Source: Floccularia luteovirens
Lineage: Eukaryota; Basidiomycota; Agaricomycetes; Agaricales; Squamanitaceae
Reading direction: 5' to 3'
Assembly (NCBI GenBank): GCA_009739215.1
Contig: VSJF01000008.1
Location: 930,001-994,000 of the forward strand
Length of the DNA stretch: 64,000 bases
Of this stretch, positions 1 to 11,045 are shown one piece after another. The notes below the pieces were generated by a model that did not search any database, was not told the origin of the DNA, and was given only the letters and a program-made list of their open reading frames with translations. Within the stretch, counting starts at the first letter, position 1. Each line of letters opens with the position of its first letter. The position numbers and the translations under genes were made by a program.

Positions 1-2298
1 TTTCCATCCGTCGTATTCATACTTGGGCTCGTACTGAGGAGGGAACCTGTAGAATTTGACCCTGAAGTTCGACCAAGCCCTTCTGTATATGTTGCCACAT
101 TTAACCTCGAAGCGGAAAGTTGTACTTCGGACCGTAAAGAGGAGTTAGAGGAGTTTACATTTGTCATCCTGTTGATGTTATCTTCATTTGCCATAAGACC
201 AAGGCCCTCCTCATATCCTTCCCCATATCCGCCGGCATACGCAGTTGCGCGTGTGAATGCAGCTTCCCACCTGCCTTGTGATGTGACCAGTTGGTTGTCA
301 TTGGAGAAAAAAGCTGCAGAAGTAGCAGGATTGAAAGCAGAGACTGGACCTTCCCAACTAGTGCTTCCAGAACCATTATCAGCGATAACAGGCCATGAGG
401 TTCTTCTGGAATTCCTATCATCGGGCATGTCCCAATCATCCAAGTCTCCTCTGGGATCATGGCCAGAATGAGCATCTACAAGAGTCGCCCTGTCACTGAC
501 GGAACTACTTCCAGCGAACCCAGGTCCAATTGTTACACCCACACCAAAGCCAAGTGGAGCACCAAAGGTCTCTACAGGCATCGGTAATGCTGGGGCTACA
601 CGTTGTGATGGTGTTGCCCCAGGAATTATGCCTGGAGGTGAGTATATGCTCGGCCCTTCCTGTCCAACCGCAAGGGCTCGTTCTTTGTCATTGGAGTCAC
701 CATTTTGGTTCTCCTTTCCCTTTCCCTTGCCCTTACTCTTCCCTTTTCCGTCTTCCTTTTCTCTCTCCTTCCCTTTATTTTTGTCTTTTCCCTTTATTAT
801 TTTGCGCTGCATTACGGTCTCGGCCCCACTTGAGGCATGACCGCCACTGCCACTTGTGTATCCGCCATTATTGGTGCTGCCTGTGTACCCGTTGGCCCCT
901 TCTCTAGTCAAGTGACCATTTTGCGCGATCCCGGCAGCTACACTACCTGTGATCGCATTACGACCTCCGGCATGTGCCTGAACAAAGTGCGGAAACCTGT
1001 CAAGAGGAATAGGCTCAGGCGGCGTAGGGAGCGGGTTATGTGTGTTTGTCGATGAGTGAGGAGTGGTAGGATAGATGACTGGATAAGGAGAATGGTTTGG
1101 AATCTGCACATGAGAGCCAGTGATATGGGGAAGTACGTATGGTGTATTGTTATGTTGAGCGTCTGTACCATGCCGCACAACCTGCATTTGAGACTCTGAT
1201 GTATTGTGAGGTAAATTAGAGGATCCAGTGGTATGGCGCGAAACCTTGGCGGATGTTTTCCGGTGTGGTTCTGTCCCATTGTTCTGTCGTCCATTGTGTA
1301 TGGACCCATTGATAATGGAACTGGAATCAGAGGCAGTGAGGAGCCCATATGCTGGCCGTATGCGATCCATTTCTGTACGCAACCTTTCCATCTCCGTACG
1401 AAGTTGGTCTAGACTCACCCGTAGAGCAGCTGAATCTGTCCGCAGTTGGTCGCGCTCGGACTCTGTGGTAGAAAGCTGAAATATGAAAATAGCTCAGTTC
1501 CGATATTTAATATATATACATATATATACGTACAGACCTAGATTAATCCCACAACGACGAGATTAACATAGCATGAACTTGCTGAAATAAAAGGACTTAC
1601 GCATGCAGTTGCGTAACCTGCGCCAGAAGGCTTTCCTCGACGGCCCGTGAAGTATCCCGCTCGTACTCTACAGCAGCGAGTTGGCGATCGCGATGACGTA
1701 ATTTGCGGCGTGCCAGGCTCATATGTTTCCTGAGACGACGGTAGTTTGCGAGGGCAGCATGTGCACTGCGTAGAGGTGTGGGGTCCGGAAGCACCTTGTT
1801 GTGGGCGCTTATTGAATAATAGCTCTAAAACCTATAGGTTGAAGCTCACCTGGGCTTGGACATCTGCGTCTGCATTTTGATCTGTATTTTGATCTGTATT
1901 TTGATCTGTAGCTGTTTCTGTTGGTATAACAGTCAAAGAAGCTTCGACTTCGTGGAATAAAGCGTCGACTATCTCGTCTGGTTCGTCCCATGCTGCTGCG
2001 ATGCGATGTATAAGGAGGGTGTGCGGATGAAGAGCTGAAGGAAGTGGGGGATCCACATGAAGTTTTTTTGCTCGGTCTGGGAGAAAGGCTTTGCGACACA
2101 GTGGGCACGCTGGAGGGATAACCGCCTGGAGGCATCTGAGATCCTGTTAACCAAGACCAGCACAACAAGCAGAGAGTTACATACGATTTGCAAAAGATGT
2201 GACCACAAGGAACAGCGTGTGGCGAGCGAAGGACTTCAGAAAGGTCGTAGGGGTCGAGACAGACGTCGCAGCGACTGCTCGCATCGACGACGAGCATC
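1..2298 (-). CDS. RING-HC finger (C3HC4) coiled-coil protein, 3' end outside window
   Basis: Probable E3 ubiquitin ligase or RING scaffold. Translation starts at the ATG at 2298 and reads MLVVDASSRCDVCLDPYDL. The RING is near the N terminus (residues about 10-60): CDVC, then PCGHIFC, then after a phase-2 intron (about 2128-2170) KSCLQAVIPPACPLCRKAF, giving all eight C3HC4 ligands. A linker with DQNT repeats follows. Then comes a basic, heptad-like coiled coil (RRLRKHMSLARRKLRHRDRQ and, after another intron at about 1480-1610, LSTTESERDQLRTDSAALR). The long C-terminal part is low-complexity, rich in Gly, Ser and Asn, with a Lys/Gly/Glu-rich patch at about 700-800, and is still open at position 1. 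The RING-plus-coiled-coil layout is common in Agaricomycete proteins of unknown substrate. The junction near 1480-1610 does not join cleanly in frame with simple GT-AG sites, so a small exon may be missing from my model. Confidence 0.8.
1873..1911 (+). repeat. 12-bp tandem repeat in RING gene coding sequence
   Basis: Three head-to-tail copies of a 12-bp unit (attttgatctgt on this strand) lie inside the RING gene. On the coding strand they encode a repeated Thr-Asp-Gln-Asn unit. The unit length is a multiple of three, so copy-number change would keep the frame. Confidence 0.8.
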
Positions 2299-2335
2299 GA
2301 TATAAAAGCTTTGCTCGCCGTTGCCCTATATAATG

Positions 2336-2876
2336 TCACATGTAACACGTTACATTCTCTAATGACGTGACCTTCTCTTGTCGCCAGATCGATAAATTTA
2401 TCTCAGACACTACACGAGCTGTGTCGCAGTCCACGACCAGAGGGCAGGGCGGCGCAAGGTGAAACTCTTTGATATACTGCATACATCCTTGGACGACTGT
2501 CTTTGGCCCGCTCCATGTCTTGTGACGCGTATGAGCTGGAATTTCCTGCATAGCATTCGATATGCGACTTGGCTTGAGATCGGAGGTGATTAGCAAAATG
2601 AGAGGAACGACTGCCTTTTGTCAACAATACGAAACTGCATATCCAACCTGCGTACATGTGATGAAGTGGGGAAAACATATGTTGTACAAAAGTTGTATAG
2701 ATCGCGTGGTCTGTAGTGGGCATGAGGTCGACATCGGTAAAAGTATCATATGACCATCGTTTCCGACAATTATAGGCACTGAGTCTTATCTCTAAGCGTA
2801 TGTTCAGTACTACAGGTATTTTGTAAGTACAACCCCACATATCATTGATTGTAATGTCGGGTGTCAAGGTTCTCAA
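2336..2876 (-). CDS. Possible small two-exon hypothetical protein
   Basis: Two overlapping minus-strand frames can be joined by a roughly 41-nt intron with donor GTACGC and acceptor ACAAAAG near 2610-2655. The result reads ...TTFVQHMFSPLHHM then AVVPLILLITSDLKPSR and ends ...WRQEKVTSLENVTCYM, about 165 residues. The join is clean in phase and gives a more protein-like sequence than either frame alone. I recognise no family. Its stop is only about 38 bp upstream of the RING gene start on the same strand, so it could also be a decayed upstream exon. Confidence is low because there is no domain and no motif. Confidence 0.25.
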
Positions 2877-4328
2877 AATTGTTTCAAGTGGTGAATGCTA
2901 TCTTTGATATGCTTAGGTTTTCAGGACCCGGGTTAGGTATTTCTCCAGAGAGTAGAAGGCATGAACTTCGATTTATTATATGGAATCTATAAAGCAGAAA
3001 TCAAATCAACTTGCAAGTATGTTTGTGTTACCGGTATGACATTGTCCGATACAAATATACCACCTCTCCACCGAGGACATACTAAATGTGCATAAAGAAT
3101 TTTCCGTCGAATAGAGGGCTCCAAGCGTTGTTCGTTCTCACTATTAATTTCAACAAGTTAGCTAGGACCGACGGCCAACTACGTGTAGAAGATACCGCTA
3201 CGCAAGTAAAAAGATGGTTCGCCGTGGTCGAGATCCTCAGGACACTAAGAACCAAGAAGAACATATATATTCAACAAACCCAATTTGTTGTAGCTTATCG
3301 CCCTCTGTAGAAAACAAATATTTTGTCCAAATCGGTCAACCAAAAGTCGAACGGAGTTTTCGGGATTCACTGACTGCCACACAACTTAAGGTGGGGACTT
3401 CAAGTTCGTTTTTACTGAGTGTCACCGACACCCCACTAAGTAACATCAATCAACAAACATTAAATAACTCCCTCATTATTAGTATTATACGTCCTACGGC
3501 ACATTCATGTTTTGAAAGATGAAACATCACACGAACGTGTTAATAACCACGTCACTTTATAATCAATCGACTGGGTTCATTCGTATCACTTCTAAACAAA
3601 ATTACCAAATCTGGCACCGCACGCCACTCGCCAAAAATAAACTCGTCGATGAAAGCTTTCTCATTTTACTATGAATGTCCGTAGTGTTTTACTTATCGAC
3701 ATCTATCAGGTATGTATCTTCAGTGATTTTCTGAATAGAAGCGGATACAGAGCTACTTCGACGCTGACTTGCTTTTTGTTCATTCTTACAACTCTAGATC
3801 TTGGGTTGGACGCTTCGATTCCAGATGTCACCCCGGTAAAAGCTTGGTCTTTAGAATTCAACATCCTATCGAGATATAAACCTCCAAAATCTAAAATGTG
3901 TGCTGTCATATGTCGGACTTATTCTTGTGGAATACTCATTTCCTGCGGTCTAAAATAGGACGGGCATATCGGGCTGTTTCACTAAGCTATTCCTTGCCAA
4001 AAATGTTGTACAAAATGATGTGAGCAAGTCGACGTATACGTTGAACCATCCGAGTGGCTCTTTGTCTTGGTCACAGGTCCTCTGAATCCGAATTCTATCC
4101 GTCATTACTGTGAATTCCTTCACTATTGACTTTGGTAGACCCTTCCGTTGTGCTGGCACAAATCTGTTTCATGTCTTCTGCTCACGGGAATTTTGACACA
4201 CACTTTATCCAATAGAATAGAATACCCCGCAACTTTTATGCTTATAATAGAGCAGTGAGAAATATTTATTAGCAGCGATTGAGAGGGAGAATATCTCAGT
4301 TCCTGCCCCACCCACCTTCAACGACGTA
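2877..4328. other. Intergenic region without convincing genes
   Basis: Short open frames of 60-100 codons occur on both strands, but none has splice signals, signal peptides or family motifs. Base composition is typical of the intergenic DNA elsewhere in the window. Nothing further seen. Confidence 0.5.
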
Positions 4329-5286
4329 ATGTTATTAAAGTTAACATTTAGCCTTTGTTCTGTGATTGTCACGGGTGAACACACATCTCTCAATATCCAC
4401 GTCATATTCACTCATCGTTTGCTATACATCAGCCTTCGCGCAGGTTGGGAGTAATTTTACTGACCCAGATAATGGAATATTATTCTGGGGATACAAGGAG
4501 CCTGCCCATGGCGTTACATACGGCTACGTTTTCCCACCTCTTGAGAGCAATCCCACTGAATTTATTGGGGAGATAGTGGCTCCAATCGCTACCAAATGGG
4601 CTGGTGTTTCTCCAGGAGGTGCCATGATAAACAACCTCCTTCTTGTTGCATGGCCGAATGGCAACTCCATTGTACGCTCGGCTCGATTTGCAACGTACGT
4701 TCTTTTATAGTGCCTCAGAGATATGATTTTGACCTGTCAATGGTAGTAATTATTTACAGCCAATGTTAGCAATATCCGTTCTTTGTTCTTCACATACTCA
4801 CGAAGGCTTCTAAAAGTGCAATGCCCGGTCCGATTCTCACCGATCTTCCAGCGACGAAAGTGAACTCTACTCATTGGAAATGGGTTTTCCGCTGCCAAAA
4901 TTGCGTTAGTAAGTACTAATCACTTTGTAATATATCATAATGCATAATAATTCTTTGAAGGTTGGGCAACATCGACTGGAGTCACTGCAGCATTACCTAT
5001 CGATGGCTTTGGGGCTTCGTCTTGGGTCTGGTCCAATGAAGTAGTCGATACTCCCAGTGATCCTCAAAGCACATTTTGGGAGCATAACGATTGTGAGTTT
5101 GCACATAACCTTCTTGGGACGGAAATTGATAGCACAGTATAGTTGGATTCTTTGGGCTTGATTTTTCTCAAGCACACGTGGATGCTAATATCTACGCAAA
5201 ATGGGTAAACGGCGGCACTAGCAGAACACCAGCTACCTTCAGGTGGACCTGGGGGTCCGGGCACTGGGGAGACTTGGGGTACTAAC
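4329..5286 (+). CDS. Secreted stand-alone cellobiose-dehydrogenase-type cytochrome b (AA8/DOMON-like)
   Basis: Extracellular haem b electron carrier, the CDH cytochrome domain without a flavin domain. Exon 1 (4329-4374) encodes signal peptide MLLKLTFSLCSVIVTAFAQ; exon 2 begins at 4433 with VGSNFTDPDNGILFWGYKEP. Both haem axial ligands of the family can be seen: Met in VSPGGAMIN (equivalent to Met65 of Phanerochaete CDH) and His in QSTFWEHND (His163). The tryptophan-rich element NSTHWKWVFRCQNC is also present. Later exons are 4961-5092 and 5143-5286, with standard GT-AG introns, ending WTWGSGHWGDLGY and a stop. There is no GMC domain, no linker and no CBM1. One junction (intron from 4695) is unsettled: a 5-nt exon CCAAT at about 4759-4763 would join RFATN to ASKSAMPGP. 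In this family the domain passes electrons to lytic polysaccharide monooxygenases; that partner is inferred. Confidence 0.85.
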
Positions 5287-5545
5287 CTTTCGAATTAACC
5301 TGCTCATTTAGTCACTGCACGGCTAATTGCATACTGGATTCGTTACCTCATAATTCTCCTTACACACTCTTGTACTAGCTACAATACGTTCTATTGACTG
5401 AGGGTCATTAACCCGGCCCGGTTTCAATTACAATTGACATTGCTATTTTGTTTACATATATTTACACAAATCCCAATCAACACAGAATTTTTGTGTTCGT
5501 CGTCGTCATCCAACCTCGAGCCCTCAACACCTCGAAAGAACCAAA

Positions 5546-6301
5546 ATGGTACGTGTAACCAGCACACTGTATATGGGTGTCTTGTACTAGGAACACTTCA
5601 TACGATCATTTGAACCTTGCTGGGATGGATGGCATGTGAAGTGAACGGATGTCATCGATGACGGCCTCAGCCTCAGATCCCTCTTATGCAAATATCTGTG
5701 TTCTCCAACACATACTCATTCTGATCTTACAGCCTCCCAAAAAAGTCAAGGCGCCCAAGGAAGAAAACACCGTCTCACTAGGACCTCAAGTTGCTGAGGG
5801 AGAGCTTGTATTCGGCGTCGCTCACATTTATGCATCTTTCAACGATACTTTCGTCCATGTCACTGATCTGTCGGGCAAAGAAACCATCTCTCGTATTACA
5901 GGTATGCAATCTCGTATTGAAAAAAAAACTCCAGTGACCAAATTATATCTTCTGTGTGCAGGCGGAATGAAAGTAAAAGCCGATCGTGACGAGTCTTCCC
6001 CATACGCTGCCATGCTTGCTGCACAAGATGTTGCTGCCCGTTGCCGTGAAGTTGGCATCACAGCTTTGCACATTAAATTGCGCGCAACCGGTGGAACTGG
6101 AACAAAAACCCCAGGTCCTGGCGCACAGAGCGCACTCCGTGCTCTTGCCCGTGCGGGTGTGAGGATTGGAAGAATTGAGGATGTTACTCCCGTCCCCACA
6201 GATTCCACGAGGAGAAAGGTGCGTTATTATTCCTGTAAAACTAATGCTACTATTTTGACATGCTCATTTGATAGGGTGGTCGTCGTGGTCGTCGTTTGTG
6301 A
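5546..6301 (+). CDS. RPS14: 40S ribosomal protein uS11 (S14)
   Basis: Universal small-subunit protein of the 40S platform, needed for 18S rRNA maturation. Four exons: 5546-5548, 5733-5901, 5962-6218 and 6275-6301, together 151 codons plus stop, the usual eukaryotic length. Exon 1 is only the ATG. Recognisable blocks include [20 protein letters not shown], the [20 protein letters not shown] core, and the basic tail [11 protein letters not shown]. All introns are GT-AG. The sequence is intact and has no indel. Frequent introns with a start-codon-only first exon are common in fungal ribosomal protein genes. Confidence 0.98.
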
Positions 6302-6631
6302 TCGCTGTCTTTTGTGTACCTACAAAAACCATCATCTTACATACTCTGATCTGTTTTTCTCTGCTGAATACAATGTCGCCGCTCGACGCGCAGCGGGTCA
6401 TATGTACATGTACATCTGGCCTGTCCCGTGGTCGTCAATCTTTTGCATTCTATCCCCTACCACGTCCTCAAATAAGATTACGTAAAATTTTCCATGTCTC
6501 ATCGTACTGTTCACATATCACTTATCAACAGCTGCATGTTCGTCTCACGAATGTCATTACTGATCAAACCCTTAGTAATAATGCACAAGTCTCAGACTCG
6601 TACTTCACTTTGTTAACCTTAACCGTTTTCC

Positions 6632-8964
6632 ATGACCGATTCGTCATCTTCAAGTCCTGAGAAACCAGTCATACCAACACGCAAGCCCGACATTCAGTTC
6701 GTATATCGAGCGCTACGCCAGATCTCTGTATGGGCGATAGGCGCGTTCTATTCGGAAATCGATGTGGAAGGTGGCGAGGAGATGCCACGGGCTGGTCCAG
6801 TCCTTGTGTAAGTTCCTACAACTCAAACTAGTCTATACACTGACTTGCGATTAAGAGCGTGTACTCATCATAATGAAATTCTTGATTCGGGGACACTTTG
6901 TGAGCTCTACGCTTCTTTACTGTAGTAATTACTTATTCCACTCTGCTTTCTCTACGTTGTACCTCGAAATCGAAAGCAATGACCCTCCCCCATCGCCGAC
7001 ATATCCACTATTGGACCAAAGCATCACTCTTCGTAAACCGGTTATCGCGTGCAATATTTTCATCTAGTGGGGCAATCCCTGTAAAAAGAGGTGCACGTGC
7101 AAGTGATAATAATGACCACAGCGTCAAAGGGACCTCTTTATCAACTGACCGCCGAATCCTTGTTTAACTCAACTATACGTGCTCTTGGTCCCCCACTTGA
7201 CCCCGCACTCCATCCCACGAATGAACATACCCCTGTCGATACAGGCGGGGTTGTGGCTATCTTTCCTGAAGGCACCTCTTACACCCGTTCGCGTATTGTA
7301 CAGCTCCTTCCGGGAATTGCATGGGCAGCCATCGGGTACGTACGAGCTGTGCGTGCGGGAGAGTTTGGTGTGGCTACGGATAAGACTGGTCTCTTGATTC
7401 TCCCTACTGCGATAATATACACAGACAAGTCACAATACCGTAGTCGGGTGCGAAACTGCTTCCAAACTGCTTTCCTTCCATATAACTAATGTTGTTCTGT
7501 ACGATACCACCAGATAAGTGTAAAGTAAGTACTTTCATAAAAGCTCCTGACTCTTTTCTTTGGTTTCCTGATGTAGTCCAATAGATATGGCAAACTCATT
7601 GATGTCGACTCATATGTTGCCGGAGGATTCAATGACGAAGGATCTGGGAGTGATACAAAACCGCATTTTGACTAACGAACATGATCACGATTCGACACGG
7701 ACGGTAGATAACAAATCTCGTGAAGCGGTAAAAAGTATTATGAGAGCTGTAGAATCGCAACTATTGGAGTTGGCAGTCAACGCACGTGATTGGTGTGTAC
7801 CAGTTTCTCATTTTGGTGGGAGCGCTTTTTCTCATACACTTGTAGGAATACTTTATGTGCTGCCCGTGCCGCTTGCGCTATCGAGTATGGTCAAAGAAAG
7901 GTACCAACGCGGGAGTGGAGAGATGTGATTCAGAGGTAAGTTGACAACAATATGTTTTACCAACGGCAAATAATTTTTGTAGGTACATAGATGTAATAAC
8001 ACCCCTACCTATACCAGAGGATGGAAGTTCGGTGTTAACCGCAAATACAGCAAGAGAAAGTGCCAAAGTTGCTTTAGCACGTTACTTCGCATTGCAACAA
8101 TACACAGGGATATGGCATCATGACCTCGTACGCATTACTGAACCTACCAATTTCGCAGCCCTGGCACAAATACCATTCCATGCAATTCGCGCCCTCATTA
8201 GCTTTGCTTTGTTTGCCCCGATTCTCCCGGTTGCCATACCTGGGTATGTTACTGGTTTGTTCGCCGCACGTATTCTCGCAGTGCAAGGAGAAGAAGAGGC
8301 ACAAGCACAGTTCAAAGCTGTGTTCGGGTGCATAGGGTCAGGATTAGCGCTTGGGGCGATTGGGCTAAGTGGGGTTGCTCACCGTCTGTGGAGAATACTA
8401 GTGCGAAACCTTGCATATCTACTTTTGAAGATAAGAGATAGGCCAATAGGGGGAGATATTGCCAACTTCTTGGGCCAGACTGGGTTTGATGTAGAAAAAT
8501 TGGTGGAATTACTGACGAGTGCGTCACGTACATTCGGGCAAAAATGGATTGGACCCACGGTGGGTATATGTGTTCTGTGGTACTGCATTGCGCATGTCCT
8601 GGTGTGGTGGCACAATTCTCTGGTTGATGCGAATCTTCAACGGTAGGTGAACCATAACATGTATATGTATGTTCTAATGCTGTAATATAGGCTGCATATA
8701 ATTTTGGCAACTTGGCGTCTTATCATCGGGCTTGCATTCACCAGGAAACAAGAGTTGACCGCAGAAGAGATGAACACTTGCAGCGTTCCCGTGCAACCTG
8801 CTGCGAACCTGTATCTAGCCCGGCTGGAAGGAACACAACGAAACGTGGAAGGTGGCCATCCCCGAAGGAAGGTAGCAAGTCGGAAAGTAGTACGAGAACT
8901 ATTACGTTCGCGCGTGGTTGCCGAGGAAGCACTAAAACACCTAAGGGATATGAACGAGAAATGA
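6632..8964 (+). CDS. Glycerol-3-phosphate / dihydroxyacetone-phosphate acyltransferase (Gpt2/Sct1 type)
   Basis: First acylation step of phospholipid and triacylglycerol synthesis, in the ER or lipid droplets. PlsC-type acyltransferase motif I is HNEILD (HX4D, after THH) and motif III is FPEGTSY. The C-terminal half carries the family's paired hydrophobic segments (IPFHAIRALISFALFAPILP; IGPTVGICVLWYCIAHVLVW). Supported exons: 6632-6807, 6856-6899, 6977 on, 7514-7524 (11 nt), 7577-7792, 7846-7935, 7983-8642 and 8691-8964. Around 7091-7125 the frame changes by one base between IPVKRG and GPLYQLTAESLF. A 31-nt GT-AG segment (7091-7121) restores it as IPVKRASKGPLY; otherwise one base is extra. 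The rest is intact. Best compared with yeast GPT2 and SCT1, which are longer. Confidence 0.9.
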
Positions 8965-9547
8965 CACTGCTTCACGACATATTTTGTAATTTATTTTCGA
9001 AAAAAAAACCCGGAAATAAAGGATTTCTGAGGTGTAGAACCAGGATTAATTTCAGACTTTAGGCCTTATGCATTGTGGCTAACAGTCGTGCTTGCCCTAT
9101 ACGATGGCTGTGGTGCGCGTATTATCAACAAAGCTCAAAGCTATTTTTAATCCATCAAGCTACAAGAATGGCTATGAATTATTAATCGTGTTTCTCCAGT
9201 CTCTAGTGCATCGTATTCCAGCTTCAGACTCCATACTTCGATGCCGCACTCATATCTCTGAGACTGGATTTCACTTCCTTCAGATTAGGGTTCTGCCCCT
9301 TCTTTCCTCAATGGAACGAACATTCTTTTTTGAAACATCCAGACAATGATCAGATAAGTTATGATACTCGGGCCTTATTTTCATGAGCCAGGTGACAAAA
9401 AACATGTACAGCAACGTTCTAATATAGCAGTTAAGGAATGTACCCCCAAGAAAGGAAATAGTAAGCTATGATACTTGTAAGAAATGTGGGACAAAACATA
9501 TCTCATTATATACCAGTAACAATTATCAAGATTTCGTCATCAGCATC
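8965..9547. other. Intergenic, 3' flanks of convergent genes
   Basis: AT-rich spacer between the acyltransferase stop and the stop of the minus-strand coiled-coil ORF. A poly-A run at 8999-9008 could be part of the 3' UTR. No gene seen. Confidence 0.5.
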
Positions 9548-9860
9548 TCAATTATACCCCTCCAAATTGTGTTGCATCTCACTCAACTTTGTGCTCCACA
9601 CTTCGACGTGAGTATCCAACGCTTCGCGCATATCATTCAATGCAGATTTTACTTTCTTTAAATTAGACATCCAGTCTTGAGGCCCGCCATTCTTCTCCTC
9701 TTCCATTTCGAACGTCTCTAGATCTTTATAGAGGGCGTCCAGTTCCTCTGAGCGTTTACAAGCTCCCGAATACATTCCTGTGCGAATCAAGTTGATGCGT
9801 GAGAGAGCGCTTTTGGCGCTCTTGTACCTCGATCGTCTCTCTTCCTCTGCGCTCTCTTCC
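9548..9860 (-). CDS. Small coiled-coil hypothetical protein
   Basis: The frame ending at 9548 reads ...RYKSAKSALSRINLIRTGM, then KRSEELDALYKDLETFEMEEE, then WMSNLKKVKSALNDMREALD and stops after HNLEGYN, about 100 residues. It is mostly amphipathic helix with heptad spacing, suggesting a coiled-coil subunit of a larger complex. The 5' end is not settled: the frame is open to about 9875, where a TAG appears, so an upstream exon or a start at the internal Met (9790) is possible. I do not recognise the family. Confidence 0.4.
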
Positions 9861-9972
9861 GAAACGCACTTGATGTGTCTCTACTGCACTCGTTGTGCTT
9901 TCCTTCGTCACGGACGTGTTTTCGCGCTGTCTGAGTTGTCTGTTCCCATTTGGCCCGAGTGCTGAGATACAT

Positions 9973-11045
9973 GATTTACGTATCTTTCTGCAATAATGGC
10001 AAGTCGACTTTGGCTTTCCGAAGCATCGAAATCTTTTTTGATTTCATAACTGTTTATCGGTATGTAACATTACCGATAACTTCTTTCATTTAACATCTTC
10101 TGGAAGTCTTCGGGATTGACACCATATCAATCAGTTGCGTGGCCCTACGGGCAACTTGGAGCCACACACCGGATAAAGTGATCTCCCTCATACGACGTTC
10201 CCTCGGGTTGGTCACGGCCCCAGCGATGTCCCGCTATCTACAGCGGTACAGATACTTCTCAGGACTAATTGATCCGCGAATCATCAAGCGCAGCATGCAT
10301 TCATGTTTGTTGGGGTTGCCTTAATGTCTCTGGGGACTAACTATGCTATGCTTCTCGCTATATTTCTCGATGATTCAGACATCGGTGCGTAATGTCCTTG
10401 TACTTTTGTGGTGAATGACTGAAGTGACAGGTCAAACAAGACTGCATCCGTCGTAGTATTTTTCAGGTTCTCATTTATAGCACTGTCTGGTACTTCATAA
10501 GTGGATTGTCCAGAGTTTCATCTTACAATAAGTATTGTATGTTTAATTTCCCTTACTCTAGACGGACATTAAACTACTATGGACCCCAAATTTCTCAGAC
10601 TGGGGATCTAGTTGATCATCAGACCTGAGAATCAGAGGAATTCTAGAATTAGAATTGTATGTTGGATATTCAACAATTAATTGTAAAGGAGCTGATGTAT
10701 CACGAAAGCAACTTCTGAGGCTGTGGGTGTTTTCTTGAAATCTTCATTAGATCAAGAGGTTGACTTGAACCGCCCTTCTTTGCAATCATGGCGATACAAC
10801 TCAATAATACCGCTGATTACCATCCCCTGTCGTCCTTCCTATCAAATCCCCCATTCGTGTATTATTGTGTTGCCCCGGAACGTCCTCAAAATCGATGCAC
10901 AAGTGAATTCTTGCTGTGAATATAACGCTCACTTATGGTATATAAAGGTCCTTGAAGCCTAAGAGTACATGAAGAATTATTGCCCTCTTCAGTACTTCGA
11001 TACCTGCTTATCGGGAATTCAACACCCCAAAAGAAAATATCTGAC
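9973..11045. other. Intergenic region with one strong hairpin
   Basis: About 1 kb with no supported gene. It contains a perfect 9-bp inverted repeat at 10054-10079, listed separately. The short frames here have no motifs or splice support. Confidence 0.5.
10054..10079. repeat. Perfect 9-bp inverted repeat (hairpin)
   Basis: The arms TTATCGGTA (10054-10062) and TACCGATAA (10071-10079) are exact reverse complements around an 8-nt loop. No element or gene is attached to it. It could be a protein-binding palindrome or a remnant of a mobile-element end. Confidence 0.6.

Noticed and set aside
938..1348. Long minus-strand frame overlapping the RING gene
   Set aside because: It overlaps the coiled-coil and low-complexity frame of the RING gene, which has splice support and a continuous low-complexity composition; the other frame has no motif.
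3671..3958. 95-codon plus-strand frame in the gene-free region
   Set aside because: No family motif, no supporting splice sites, no signal peptide, and a composition like chance ORFs nearby.
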